Shown in pieces: positions 17,269-25,785 of a stretch of DNA of 64,000 nt. A program made the position numbers and the translations under genes. The notes beneath the pieces are model-generated. The model worked only from the letters and a program-made list of their open reading frames with translations, was not told where the DNA came from and searched no databases. The DNA comes from Pseudomonas sp. Irchel 3E13 (GTDB lineage Bacteria > Pseudomonadota > Gammaproteobacteria > Pseudomonadales > Pseudomonadaceae): NCBI RefSeq assembly GCF_900187455.1, contig NZ_FYDX01000001.1, forward strand, positions 248,001-312,000, written 5' to 3'. Numbering within the stretch: the first letter of the stretch is position 1; each line of letters starts with the position of its first letter.

Positions 17269-18965
17269 TTATTGTCGCTGCGGCAATGCGCCACAGGCCG
17301 CGCTATCCAATTGATCCATATGCCAATAATCGGCCTGAAGTTGTTCCGCAAGTTGCCGCGCACGGCCCAGGCGCACCGGCCCGCTTTCCATATCGATCAG
17401 CACACTGGCACACGGCAGCGGCACCAGCGCCGCGCTTTTACTCAGGCGACCATCGGTCAGCAGCAGGCAGCGCTGTTGCTCGCCTGGAAATTGCTTCTGC
17501 CGCCGCACTAACCATTGCCGCGCTTCCTGCAACGCCGCCAGCAGCGGTGTGCCGCCACCCGCCCCCAGCTCGGCCAGCCATGGCTGCAACGCCGCGGAGG
17601 CCTTCAACCCATGGCGTTGCCAGCGAGGCGCAGTACCGCTGGCCGTGAGCAAGGCCAGACGAGCACGGGCGCGGTAGGCCTGATCGAAAAAACTCGCCAG
17701 CAGCCCCTTGGCCCGGCTCAACGCCTGATAACGGCGGGTCGAGGCCGAGGCATCGACGATCACCAGCCACAATTCGGGACTGGACGCACTGCGCTGGCTC
17801 CAGCACAGATCGGCGCGCTGCCGTGGCCGGCCCTTGAGCAAGGTCGCCGGCCAGGCCACCTTGCCCTGCCCCGCGCTGCGCCCACGGCCGCGCGGCCCCT
17901 GATCGAGCCGGCCAGCCTTGGGCCTGGCATCCGCGGCGGCGCGGGCGCGGATGCTCAGGGCTTTTTTGGCCAGGCCGGCACCTCGCGCCGGGCACCCACC
18001 GCCACCGGCTGCGCCGGCATTTCACCCCACTGGCCGGCGCCTGTCGCGTCTTGTGCCGGGGGTTGCTGGCCGGTTTGCGGCGCTGGCGCCGGAGGCTGGC
18101 TGCTGCCGGCCTCCGGCTCGCGACGACGATGGCGCAAGGCAAACTCCGCCACCGCGTCGATATCCTCATCTTCGATAACACTGGCGCCACGCCAGGCGGC
18201 ATGGGCGCGGGCCGCGCGCCACCAGACCAGATCAGCGCGCAGACCGTCCACGGCAGCGGCGAAGCAACGCGCGGTAATCAGCTCCAGCGAACGATCATCC
18301 AGCTCGATCGAGGCCAGACGCTGGCGCGCCGCCTGACAACGCTGGCGCAGCTCGGCCTGGGCCGGCGCCCACTCGGCGCAGAACGCCGCCGGGTCAGTGT
18401 CGAAGGCCAGTCGCCGGCGCAGGATCTGCCCACGCGCCTCTGGCAGCGGCTGGCCGTGCAGGACGACGTTGAAGCCGAAGCGGTCGAGCAATTGCGGACG
18501 CAACTCGCCCTCTTCCGGGTTCATGGTGCCAATCAGCACGAAGCGCGCGCTGTGCCGGTGCGACAGGCCATCGCGCTCGATGCGGTTGGTGCCGCTGGCG
18601 GCGACGTCCAACAGCAGGTCCACCAGATGATCCGGCAGCAGGTTCACTTCGTCGACGTACAACACGCCGCCATCGGCCTTGGCCAGCACGCCGGGGGAAA
18701 ACTGCACCCGGCCCTGCCCCAGCGCGGCATCCAGGTCGAGGGTACCGACCAGGCGTTCTTCGCTGGCGCCCAGCGGCAACGTGACGAACGGCCCTTCACC
18801 GAGCAGGTCCGCCAGGCCACGGGCCAGGGTGCTCTTGGCCATGCCACGCGGCCCCTCGATCAGCACGCCGCCGATCTTCGGGTCGATGGCGGTCAGGCAC
18901 AGCGCCAGTTTCAGTTCCTCGGCGCCCACCACGGCGGCCAGGGGAAAGTGCACGGGTTCGGTCAT
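17269..18965 (-). CDS. chlD: Cobaltochelatase medium subunit ChlD (AAA+ plus VWA) made by -1 ribosomal frameshifting
   Basis: Predicted 565-aa product: 335 codons of the AAA+ frame, a -1 shift at A-AAA-AAG, then 230 codons of the VWA frame. The VWA part has the metal-binding MIDAS motif DASAS in ELWLVIVDASAST, then TGGTPLL-like GAGGGTPLLAAL and LLLTDG. The VWA frame has no convincing start of its own: from the nearest upstream in-frame stop (18022) to codon GTG at 17859 only CTG/ATC codons are available. The shift signal lies exactly at the junction. With CobN and ChlI it should insert cobalt into hydrogenobyrinic acid a,c-diamide. Confidence 0.8.
17927..17984 (-). promoter_or_regulatory. Programmed -1 ribosomal frameshift signal
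   Basis: Read on the minus strand in order: an internal Shine-Dalgarno-like GAGGTG (17979-17984), 11 nt, and the slippery heptamer A-AAA-AAG in the zero frame (17961-17967). Then come a 6-nt spacer containing the ChlI stop codon and a perfect 9-bp stem GCATCCGCG/CGCGGATGC (17946-17954 with 17927-17935) with a 10-nt loop. This is the same architecture as the dnaX signal, and a -1 shift joins ChlI to the VWA frame exactly. Confidence 0.85.
17955..18965 (-). CDS. chlI: Cobaltochelatase small subunit ChlI-like AAA+ ATPase (zero-frame product)
   Basis: 336 aa. Walker A GPRGMAKSTLA, Walker B GGVLYVDEVNLL, sensor IGTMNPEEGELRPQLLDRF and arginine finger region are all intact, matching the ChlI/BchI fold. 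The C-terminal tail is Pro/Gln-rich (QPPAPAPQTGQQPP) and ends one codon after the slippery site. It couples ATP hydrolysis to metal insertion by CobN. The ATG is 1 bp from the cobN stop, so it is co-translated. It shares its N-terminus with the frameshifted ChlD. Confidence 0.88.
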   Translation of the reverse strand: MTEPVHFPLAAVVGAEELKLALCLTAIDPKIGGVLIEGPRGMAKSTLARGLADLLGEGPFVTLPLGASEERLVGTLDLDAALGQGRVQFSPGVLAKADGGVLYVDEVNLLPDHLVDLLLDVAASGTNRIERDGLSHRHSARFVLIGTMNPEEGELRPQLLDRFGFNVVLHGQPLPEARGQILRRRLAFDTDPAAFCAEWAPAQAELRQRCQAARQRLASIELDDRSLELITARCFAAAVDGLRADLVWWRAARAHAAWRGASVIEDEDIDAVAEFALRHRRREPEAGSSQPPAPAPQTGQQPPAQDATGAGQWGEMPAQPVAVGARREVPAWPKKP

Positions 18966-18966
18966 C

Positions 18967-21900
18967 TCAAGTCTCTTCTTCGCCGTCCAGCAACTGTTCT
19001 TCGAGGGCTTCGCGGTATTCACCCGGCTCCTCCCAGAGCCCGCGCTGCTGGGCCTCGATCAAGCGCTCGGTGATATCTCGCAGCGCCTCGGGGTTGTGCT
19101 GGCGGATAAATTCGCGGGTCGCGGCGTCAAGCACATAGGCGTCGGCCAGCGATTGGTAATGATGGTCATCGATCAGGTGCGTGGTGGCATCGAAGGCGAA
19201 CAGGTTGTCCACCGTCGCCGCCAGCTCGAACGCGCCCTTGTAGCCGTGACGCTTGACCCCGTCGATCCACTTCGGATTCAGCGCCCGGGCACGGATCACC
19301 CGGTTCAGCTCTTCCTTGAGGGTGCGGATACGCGGACGGTCCGGCTGGCTGTGGTCGCCGTGATAGCTGGCGACCGGTGCGCCGCCGAGGCTTTCCACCG
19401 CCGCGAGCATGCCGCCCTGGAACTGATAGTAGTCATTGGAATCGAGCAGGTCGTGCTCGTGGTTGTCCTGGTTCTGCAGCACCGCCTGCACCTGACTCAG
19501 GCGCCTGGCGAAATGGCCGCGGGCCTCGGTGCCATCGTCGGCGCCACCATAGGCGTAGCCGCCGTGGTTCAGGTAGACCTCGGCAAGGTCCTCACGGCTG
19601 TGCCAGAGGCGCCCGTCAATGGCGTTCTGCACCCCGGCGCCATAGGCCCCGGGCTTGGAGCCGAAGACCCGCCAGCCCGCCTGACGCCGCGCCTGCTCAT
19701 CGTCCAGCCCGCTGGCGAGCAATTCGGCGCGCTCGCTGCGCACCCGCGCCGCCAACGGGTTGAGGTCATCCGGCTCGTCCAGCGCCGCCACCGCCTGCAC
19801 CGCGGCATCGAACAGCTTGATCAGGTTGCCGAAGGCATCGCGGAAGAACCCCGACACCCGCAGGGTCACATCCACCCGCGGCCGGTCCAGCAGGCTCACC
19901 GGGAGAATCTCGAAGTCATCGACGCGGTGGCTGCCGGCCGCCCATACCGGGCGCACACCCATCAGCGCCATGGCCTGGGCGATATCGTCGCCGCCGCTGC
20001 GCATGGTTGCCGTGCCCCACACCGACAGGCCGAGCTGGCGCAGGTGGTCGCCGTGGTCTTGCAGGTGCCGTTCGAGAATCAGGTTGGCCGAGGCGAAACC
20101 CAGGCGCCAGGCGGTGGCCGTGGGCAGGTTGCGCACATCGACGGTGTAGAAATTGCGCCCGGTGGGCAGCACGTCCAGGCGCCCGCGGCTTGGCGCGCCA
20201 CTCGGCCCGGCGGGGACGAAACGTCCGTCGAGGGCGGTCATTACGCCGTGCATTTCGGCTTCGCCGCAGGCATCGAGCTGCGGGGCCACCTGTTCGCGAA
20301 GCGCGGCCAGCAAGGTCCGCACCTCGTCCCACTGCGGCTCGGCCGGCACATCCGGCTCACCGGCCAGCGTTTGTTCGATCAGTTGCGCGCCCAGCCATTC
20401 CAGGCGTTCGCAGGTGTCGCCGTGGGTGCGCCATGGCGCTGTGTCGAGCAAGGCCAGACGCTCCGGGCGCGGGCCGTCCCACGGCTGGCCGAGGTCGCAG
20501 TCCAGCGGATCGAAACCCAGCGCCAAGGCTCGGGCCAGTACACGCGGCAGGCTGGCATTGGCACCGCGGCCATCGCCACGGGCAACCCGCAGCAGGGCCT
20601 GCAAGGTGTCGATGCGCAGGCGCCCGCCGGGCGACTCGCCGAAGACGTGCAAGCCATCCCGGATCTGCGACTCCTTCAGGTCGCAGAGGTAGGTGTCCAG
20701 CCGCGGCAGCCAGACATTGGCGTCATCCAGCGCGCCGTCCAGTTGCAGCTCGCGGTCGATATGGTTGTCGCGCACCAGTTGCAGGATCTCTTTCTGCAAT
20801 TCGATGGCGCGGCGCGGGTCCAGCAATTGCGCTTCGTAGTACTCGTCGGCGAGCAGTTCGAGGTTGCGCAGCGGCCCATAGGTTTCGGCGCGGGTCAGCG
20901 GCGGCATCAGGTGATCGATGATCACCGCCTGGGTCCGCCGCTTGGCCTGGGCGCCCTCGCCCGGGTCGTTGACGATAAAGGGATAGATATTCGGCAGCGG
21001 CCCGAGCAGCGCGTCCGGCCAGCATTGCGCGGACAGGCCGACGCCTTTGCCCGGCAGCCATTCGAGGTTGCCGTGCTTGCCGACATGGATCAGCGCATCG
21101 GCGGCGAAACCGTGGCGCAGCCAGAAATAGAAAGCCAGGTAGCCGTGCGGTGGCACCAGGTCCGGGTCGTGGTAGACCGCGCTCGGGTCGAGCTGGTAAC
21201 CCCGCGCTGGCTGAATGCCGACGAAGGTCAGGCCCAGGCGCAGGCCGGCGACCATCATCCGCCCGCCGCGAAACATCGGGTCTTGTTGCGGTTCGCCCCA
21301 GCGCTCGCGCACCGCCTGCTGATTGGCCTCGGGTAATTGCGCGAACGCCGCGAGGTAGTCGTCCAGCGCCATGCTCTGGGCACAGGGGCGCTGGTCGAGG
21401 CTGTCGAGGTCGTTGCTGACCCCGCCGAGCAGGTCGTGAATCAGCGCGGTGCCGCTGTCGGGCAAATCGCCCACCGGGTAATCCTGCTGTTTCAAGGCGC
21501 GCAGGATGTTCAGCGCCGCCGCGGGCGTGTCGAGGCCGACGCCATTGCCGATGCGGCCATCGCGGGTCGGGTAGTTGGCGAGAATCAACGCCACCCGCTT
21601 CTGCGGGTTGGGCAGCCGCGCCAGTTCGCACCAGCGCCGCGCCAGTTCGGCGACGAAATCCATGCGCTCGGGATGCGCGCGGTAACAGACCACATCGGAC
21701 TGGCTGCGCTCGCTGCGCCAGGCCAGGTCCTTGAAGCTGATCGGCCGGGTGATGATGCGCCCGTCCAGTTCCGGCAAGGCGATGTGCATCGCCAGGTCGC
21801 GGGCCCCAAGGCCCTGCTCGCTGGCGTGCCAGCCGGGTTCATTGTCCTGGGCGCAGATCGCTTGCAGCACCGGGATGTCGCGGCGGAACGGGCGCAGGTG

Positions 21901-22728
21901 CGGCTGCTCCGGGCTGGACTGGGCAAAACCGGTGGTATTGAGGATCAACGCCGCGTCGGTTTCGTCCAGCCAGGCCTCGACCTGGGCCAGGCAACCGGCC
22001 TCCTTGAGGCTGGCGACCGCTATCGGCAGCGGATTGAGCCCGGCGCCGATCAAGCGCTCGCAGAACACGTCGACGAAGCCGGTATTGGCCGCCTGCAGGT
22101 GCGAGCGATAGAACAGCAGCGGCACCACCGGTTGCCCGGCGCACCAGTCGGCCCGCCAATCGGCGAGGTCCGCCTCGGCGTGATCCGGGTGATAAAGGCT
22201 GGTACGCGGCAGTTGCCGGGGCTCGTCCCAGGGGTAATCACGGCCCAGCCAGAGATTGGCCAGGCAGTTGAACAAATTCAGGGCGTTGGCCTTGCCGCCC
22301 TGGCGCAGGAAGTGCCAGAGCCGCTCGGCCTGCTCGCCGGTGACCGTGCCCAGGCTGCTCAGCTCCGGGTCCGGGCGGTCGTCGCCCGGCACCAGAATCA
22401 ATTGCACACCGCGCTCGGCCAGGGCGACCAGTTGCTCGACGCCGTAGCGCCAATAGCCGATGCCGCCATGCAGCGACACCAGGATGACCTTGGCGTGGCG
22501 CAGCACCTGATCGACATAAAGGTCGACCGACGCATGGTTCTGCACCTGCATCGGGTTGGCCAGGCGCAGGCTGGGGTAGTCGTCCGCCAGCTCGCGGGCG
22601 GTTTCCGCCAGCAGCGCCAGGTGCGAGTCACCGCTGCAAAGGATCACCAGCTCGGCGGGGGTCTGCCCGAGGTCGGCAATGCTGTCGTCCGGCACGAAGC
22701 CGCCGGGCTGGGTCCGCAGCAGGTGCAT
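18967..22728 (-). CDS. cobN: Cobaltochelatase large subunit CobN
   Basis: 1253 aa, full family length. Contains the CobN/BchH hallmarks: VSLHGGIGYWRYGVEQ near residue 90, a central IHVGKHGNLEWLPGKGVGLS with the conserved His pair region, and RRTQAVIIDHLMPPLTRAETYG. VGLD.PAAALNILRALK and LNPKWIDGVKRHGYKGAFE follow, the last near the C-terminus. It binds the corrin ring and carries out ATP-dependent cobalt insertion in aerobic cobalamin synthesis. It lies between cobW and chlI with 1-3 bp gaps, in a riboswitch-controlled unit. Confidence 0.96.
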   Translation of the reverse strand: MHLLRTQPGGFVPDDSIADLGQTPAELVILCSGDSHLALLAETARELADDYPSLRLANPMQVQNHASVDLYVDQVLRHAKVILVSLHGGIGYWRYGVEQLVALAERGVQLILVPGDDRPDPELSSLGTVTGEQAERLWHFLRQGGKANALNLFNCLANLWLGRDYPWDEPRQLPRTSLYHPDHAEADLADWRADWCAGQPVVPLLFYRSHLQAANTGFVDVFCERLIGAGLNPLPIAVASLKEAGCLAQVEAWLDETDAALILNTTGFAQSSPEQPHLRPFRRDIPVLQAICAQDNEPGWHASEQGLGARDLAMHIALPELDGRIITRPISFKDLAWRSERSQSDVVCYRAHPERMDFVAELARRWCELARLPNPQKRVALILANYPTRDGRIGNGVGLDTPAAALNILRALKQQDYPVGDLPDSGTALIHDLLGGVSNDLDSLDQRPCAQSMALDDYLAAFAQLPEANQQAVRERWGEPQQDPMFRGGRMMVAGLRLGLTFVGIQPARGYQLDPSAVYHDPDLVPPHGYLAFYFWLRHGFAADALIHVGKHGNLEWLPGKGVGLSAQCWPDALLGPLPNIYPFIVNDPGEGAQAKRRTQAVIIDHLMPPLTRAETYGPLRNLELLADEYYEAQLLDPRRAIELQKEILQLVRDNHIDRELQLDGALDDANVWLPRLDTYLCDLKESQIRDGLHVFGESPGGRLRIDTLQALLRVARGDGRGANASLPRVLARALALGFDPLDCDLGQPWDGPRPERLALLDTAPWRTHGDTCERLEWLGAQLIEQTLAGEPDVPAEPQWDEVRTLLAALREQVAPQLDACGEAEMHGVMTALDGRFVPAGPSGAPSRGRLDVLPTGRNFYTVDVRNLPTATAWRLGFASANLILERHLQDHGDHLRQLGLSVWGTATMRSGGDDIAQAMALMGVRPVWAAGSHRVDDFEILPVSLLDRPRVDVTLRVSGFFRDAFGNLIKLFDAAVQAVAALDEPDDLNPLAARVRSERAELLASGLDDEQARRQAGWRVFGSKPGAYGAGVQNAIDGRLWHSREDLAEVYLNHGGYAYGGADDGTEARGHFARRLSQVQAVLQNQDNHEHDLLDSNDYYQFQGGMLAAVESLGGAPVASYHGDHSQPDRPRIRTLKEELNRVIRARALNPKWIDGVKRHGYKGAFELAATVDNLFAFDATTHLIDDHHYQSLADAYVLDAATREFIRQHNPEALRDITERLIEAQQRGLWEEPGEYREALEEQLLDGEEET

Positions 22729-22731
22729 GGA

Positions 22732-23799
22732 TCAGGCGCCCAGGGCCGCGCGCAGACGGGCTTGCAGCGCCTCGGCGTCGAGTTCCTGACCGATCAGCAC
22801 CAGGCGCGTGACCCGCGCTTCGTCACTGCGCCAGGCGCGGTCGAAGTGTTTGTCGAAGCGCGTACCAACGCCCTGGATCAGCAGGCGCATCGGCTTGCCG
22901 GGAATCGCCGCGAAACCCTTGACCCGCAGAATGCCGCTGTCCACCACCAACTGGGTGAGGGCGTCGAGCAGCAGGGCTTCGTCGGCTTCGGGCAGTTCCA
23001 GGGAAATGGAATCGAAGGCGTCGTGGTCGTGGTCGTCGTGGTCATCACCGTCGTGATGGCTGTCGTGGTGGGTACGGCGGCCGTCGATATGGGCTTCCGA
23101 CTCGGCGCCCAGGCCCAGCAGCACTTCCAGCGGCAGCACGCCTTTGCTGGCTTCGATCACCTTCACGGCAGGCGGCAGCTCTTCAGCCACTTCGGCGCGC
23201 ACGGCGGCCAGGGCATCGGCAGCGATCAGGTCGGCCTTGTTGAGGACGACGAGGTCGGCGCTGGCCAGTTGGTCGGCGAACAGTTCGTGCAGCGGGGATT
23301 CGTGATCCAGATTCGGGTCCAGCTTGCGCTGGGCATCGACCTGTTCCGGGAAGGCAGCGAAGGTGCCGGCGGCCACGGCCGGGCTGTCGACCACGGTGAT
23401 CACCGCGTCAACGGTGCAGGCGTTGCGGATTTCCGGCCACTGGAAGGCTTGCACCAACGGCTTGGGCAGCGCCAGGCCGCTGGTTTCGATCAGGATGTGG
23501 TCGAGGTCGCCACGGCGGGCGACCAGTTCACGCATGACCGGGAAGAATTCTTCCTGAACGGTGCAGCACAGGCAGCCGTTGGCCAGTTCGTAAACCCGGC
23601 CGCTGGCTTCTTCTTCGGTGCAACCGATGCTGCACTGCTTGAGGATTTCGCCGTCGATGCCCAGCTCGCCGAATTCATTGACGATCACCGCGATGCGGCG
23701 GCCCTGGGCGTTGTCCAGCATGTGCCGCAGCAGGGTGGTTTTGCCCGAGCCGAGAAAGCCGGTAACGATGGTGACGGGGAGTTTGGCCAGTGTTTTCAT
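22732..23799 (-). CDS. cobW: Cobalamin biosynthesis GTPase CobW
   Basis: 355 aa COG0523 GTPase/metallochaperone. It has P-loop GFLGSGKTTLLRH, the metal-binding CxCC in ANGCLCCTVQEEF, NKAD for guanine specificity, a His/Asp-rich metal-binding insert (HHDSHHDGDDHDDHDHD, about residues 245-262) and a CobW C-terminal domain. It is thought to deliver cobalt to the chelatase. Start MKTLAKLP follows AAGGGCATC; an upstream in-frame ATG lies inside the riboswitch trailer. First gene after the minus-strand cobalamin riboswitch. Confidence 0.94.
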   Translation of the reverse strand: MKTLAKLPVTIVTGFLGSGKTTLLRHMLDNAQGRRIAVIVNEFGELGIDGEILKQCSIGCTEEEASGRVYELANGCLCCTVQEEFFPVMRELVARRGDLDHILIETSGLALPKPLVQAFQWPEIRNACTVDAVITVVDSPAVAAGTFAAFPEQVDAQRKLDPNLDHESPLHELFADQLASADLVVLNKADLIAADALAAVRAEVAEELPPAVKVIEASKGVLPLEVLLGLGAESEAHIDGRRTHHDSHHDGDDHDDHDHDAFDSISLELPEADEALLLDALTQLVVDSGILRVKGFAAIPGKPMRLLIQGVGTRFDKHFDRAWRSDEARVTRLVLIGQELDAEALQARLRAALGA

Positions 23800-23907
23800 G
23801 TCGGATGCCCTTGGCAGGATGGCGGGCATGCGGGACGGGAGCCACAGGCCATGCAGCCTGGGCGCGTTCGCCACCGGATCACCCCGCCCGGTTGAAAGTC
23901 GGAAACT

Positions 23908-24092
23908 GAACGAGGCAGGTCTCCTGGCTCGCGCTGTGCCCTTCAGGGCGACATCGACGCCTTCCCGCCGGTTCGGCAGTGGCTGTGTCGATGGGAGCAG
24001 CGCTTACAGTTGCGGGGGCAGCCGCGGCCTGGCCTGAAAAAGGCGCACCGCGTTCCCGTCTTAGCTCCGGCCCGTGCCAGAGAACCTCGAAC
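23908..24092 (-). promoter_or_regulatory. Cobalamin riboswitch upstream of cobW
   Basis: On the minus strand all core elements occur in order: the GGTTCTCTGGCACGGG leader stem, CTGCCCCCGCAACTGTAAG (24001-24021), the B12 box AGCCACTG (23977-23984) and GCGAGCCAGGAGACCTGCC (23914-23932). About 110 bp separate it from the cobW ATG. Adenosylcobalamin binding should lower expression of cobW-cobN-chlI/D. Confidence 0.93.
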
Positions 24093-24177
24093 CGGCAAGG
24101 CTACGCAGTGCCCCGAAGCCGGTCAACCGCTGTATTGACGGATGTCAACGCGCGTGATTTCCTAGCGCGATTCGTTT

Positions 24178-24330
24178 GGGTGCCTTTTTGTTACAAGGTG
24201 AAACGGGAAACCGGTAAATTCCGGTGCTGCCCCCGCAACGGTAAGTGAGGAAAGCGTCAGGACCACTGTGCTCGCGGGCATGGGAAGGTGACGCAACGGC
24301 TAAATGCCCTCATGAGCCCGGAGACCGGCC
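24178..24330 (+). promoter_or_regulatory. Cobalamin riboswitch upstream of cbtB
   Basis: Plus-strand core: AAGGTGAAACGGGAA, GGTGCTGCCCCCGCAACGG then TAAG, the B12-box-like ACCACTGTG and CCCGGAGACCGGCC. The expression platform to the cbtB start (about 115 bp) has an AACCCC/GGGGTT hairpin. It is divergent from the cobW riboswitch, about 85 bp away. Confidence 0.92.
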
Positions 24331-24445
24331 CGACGCAAGAATTGACCAAACCCGCGGTGGGCGGGCGACGTTGCAACCCCTGGGCGATTCCGGCCTGGGG
24401 TTCTTCGCGCTTGCCTGTTGCCGACAACACCAAGAGGAAAGCGCC

Positions 24446-24628
24446 ATGCCGATCATCGCCAGTCACGCCATCGCCACCCCGACCACCCTCAGCCAGCGCA
24501 TCGTCGCTGCCGTCAGCGCCTCGGTGCTGGGCCTGTGCCTGGTCTACTTCGCTGGCTTCTCGCACATCGAAGCGGTGCACAACGCCGCTCACGACACCCG
24601 TCACAGCGCCGCTTTCCCTTGCCACTGA
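24446..24628 (+). CDS. cbtB: Cobalt transporter small subunit CbtB
   Basis: 60 aa with one membrane helix (about residues 18-38, VAAVSASVLGLCLVYFAG) and a His-rich C-terminus (HIEAVHNAAHDTRH then PCH), the diagnostic CbtB pattern. It pairs with CbtA in a riboswitch-controlled cobalt uptake system of proteobacteria. AAGAGGAAAG precedes the ATG. Confidence 0.9.
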   Translation: MPIIASHAIATPTTLSQRIVAAVSASVLGLCLVYFAGFSHIEAVHNAAHDTRHSAAFPCH

Positions 24629-24639
24629 GGCCTGCCCGA

Positions 24640-25332
24640 ATGTTCATGCGCATCGCTCGCACCGCAGGCTTCGCCGGCCTGCTGGCCGCACTGCTGCTGA
24701 CCCTGCTGCAAAGCTTCTGGGTCGCGCCGCTGATTCTCCAGGCGGAAACCTATGAAACCGCGGCCCCGGCCGTACAAGCACACGAGCACGCCGACGCCGC
24801 GGCCGGCGCGGAGCATCATCACGACGCCGAAGCCTGGTCGCCGGAAGATGGCTGGCAGCGCGTGCTGTCCACCACGGGCGGCAATCTGGTGGTCGCGGTC
24901 GGCTTTGCCCTGCTGCTCGCCGCCATGTACACGCTGCGTCGCCCAGGCCGCGTCACCACGGGTGCGCTGTGGGGGCTCGGCGGTTTCGCCGTGTTCTGCC
25001 TGGCGCCGAACCTGGGCCTGCCGCCGGAACTGCCGGGTACCGCCGCCGCCGACCTGGCCCTGCGTCAGTACTGGTGGATTGGCACCGCCGCGGCGACCGC
25101 CGTTGGCCTGGCGCTGATGGTGTTCGCCGGTAACTGGCTGCTCAAGGCCGTGGGCCTGGTGCTGCTGGTGCTGCCGCATGTGATCGGCGCGCCGCAACCG
25201 GAAGTGCACGAAAGCCTGGCACCAGAAGCGCTGGAGTCGCAGTTCATCGTCGCTTCGCTGCTGACCAATGCGGCGTTCTGGGTCGCCCTCGGCCTGATCA
25301 GCGCCTGGCTGTACCGCCGCCAGGCTGCCTGA
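24640..25332 (+). CDS. cbtA: Cobalt transporter CbtA
   Basis: 230 aa with about five membrane segments. A periplasmic/luminal His-rich loop after the first helix (HEHADAAAGAEHHHDAEAW) is the expected metal-binding feature. Other CbtA-like traits: GALWGLGGFAVFCLAPNLGLPPELPG and LLLVLPHVIGAP. Start at the ATG following GAGG; a second ATG two codons later is possible. It overlaps cobE by 1 bp. Confidence 0.9.
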   Translation: MFMRIARTAGFAGLLAALLLTLLQSFWVAPLILQAETYETAAPAVQAHEHADAAAGAEHHHDAEAWSPEDGWQRVLSTTGGNLVVAVGFALLLAAMYTLRRPGRVTTGALWGLGGFAVFCLAPNLGLPPELPGTAAADLALRQYWWIGTAAATAVGLALMVFAGNWLLKAVGLVLLVLPHVIGAPQPEVHESLAPEALESQFIVASLLTNAAFWVALGLISAWLYRRQAA

Positions 25333-25757
25333 TGCCCTTCCCGCCCGGCGCAACCCCGCTGTTCGCCGGGCTGGGCTGCCGCCGCGGCAGTCCGGTCGAT
25401 AATCTGGCCGGGCTGCTAAGGCGGACCTTGCAAGCCCATGACCTCCCTCTCGAAGCCCTCGCCGGCCTGGCCAGCATCGATCTCAAGCACGACGAACCCG
25501 GCCTGCTGCAACTGGCCGCGCAACTCGACCTGCCGCTGAGTTTCTTCAGCGCCGCGCAACTGGCGCCCTTCGCCGCCCGCCTCAGCCACCGCTCGCCGGT
25601 CGCCTTTCGCCACAGCGGCTGCCATGGCGTGGCCGAGAGCTGTGCCCTGGCGCTGGCCGAACAGGTCACCAGCCTTCCCGCACAACTGCGGGTCACCCGC
25701 ATCGTCCAGGACGATATGACCCTGGCATTGGCCTGGGCGCCGTCGTTTGGCGGATAA
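25332..25757 (+). CDS. cobE: Cobalamin biosynthesis protein CobE (CbiG C-terminal-like)
   Basis: 141 aa single-domain protein with the CobE/CbiG-C pattern: GLGCRRGSPVDNLAGLLRRTL at the start, LASIDLKHDEPGLLQLA in the middle, and a VAESCALALA segment. It is found among aerobic-pathway cobalamin genes; its exact reaction is not settled. The start overlaps the cbtA stop (TGATG) and cobM follows closely. Confidence 0.85.
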   Translation: MPFPPGATPLFAGLGCRRGSPVDNLAGLLRRTLQAHDLPLEALAGLASIDLKHDEPGLLQLAAQLDLPLSFFSAAQLAPFAARLSHRSPVAFRHSGCHGVAESCALALAEQVTSLPAQLRVTRIVQDDMTLALAWAPSFGG

Positions 25758-25785
25758 TCCGCCCCCTCTCGTTCAAGGATTTGCC

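Noticed and set aside
17269..17859. Stand-alone VWA gene with a GTG start at 17859
   Set aside because: The protein would start inside the family region without a ribosome site, while a complete -1 frameshift signal joins the same frame to ChlI.
18679..23895. Long plus-strand open frames opposite cobN and cobW
   Set aside because: GC-rich antisense shadow frames: Arg/Gly/Gln-rich translations with no family features, fully opposite well-identified genes.
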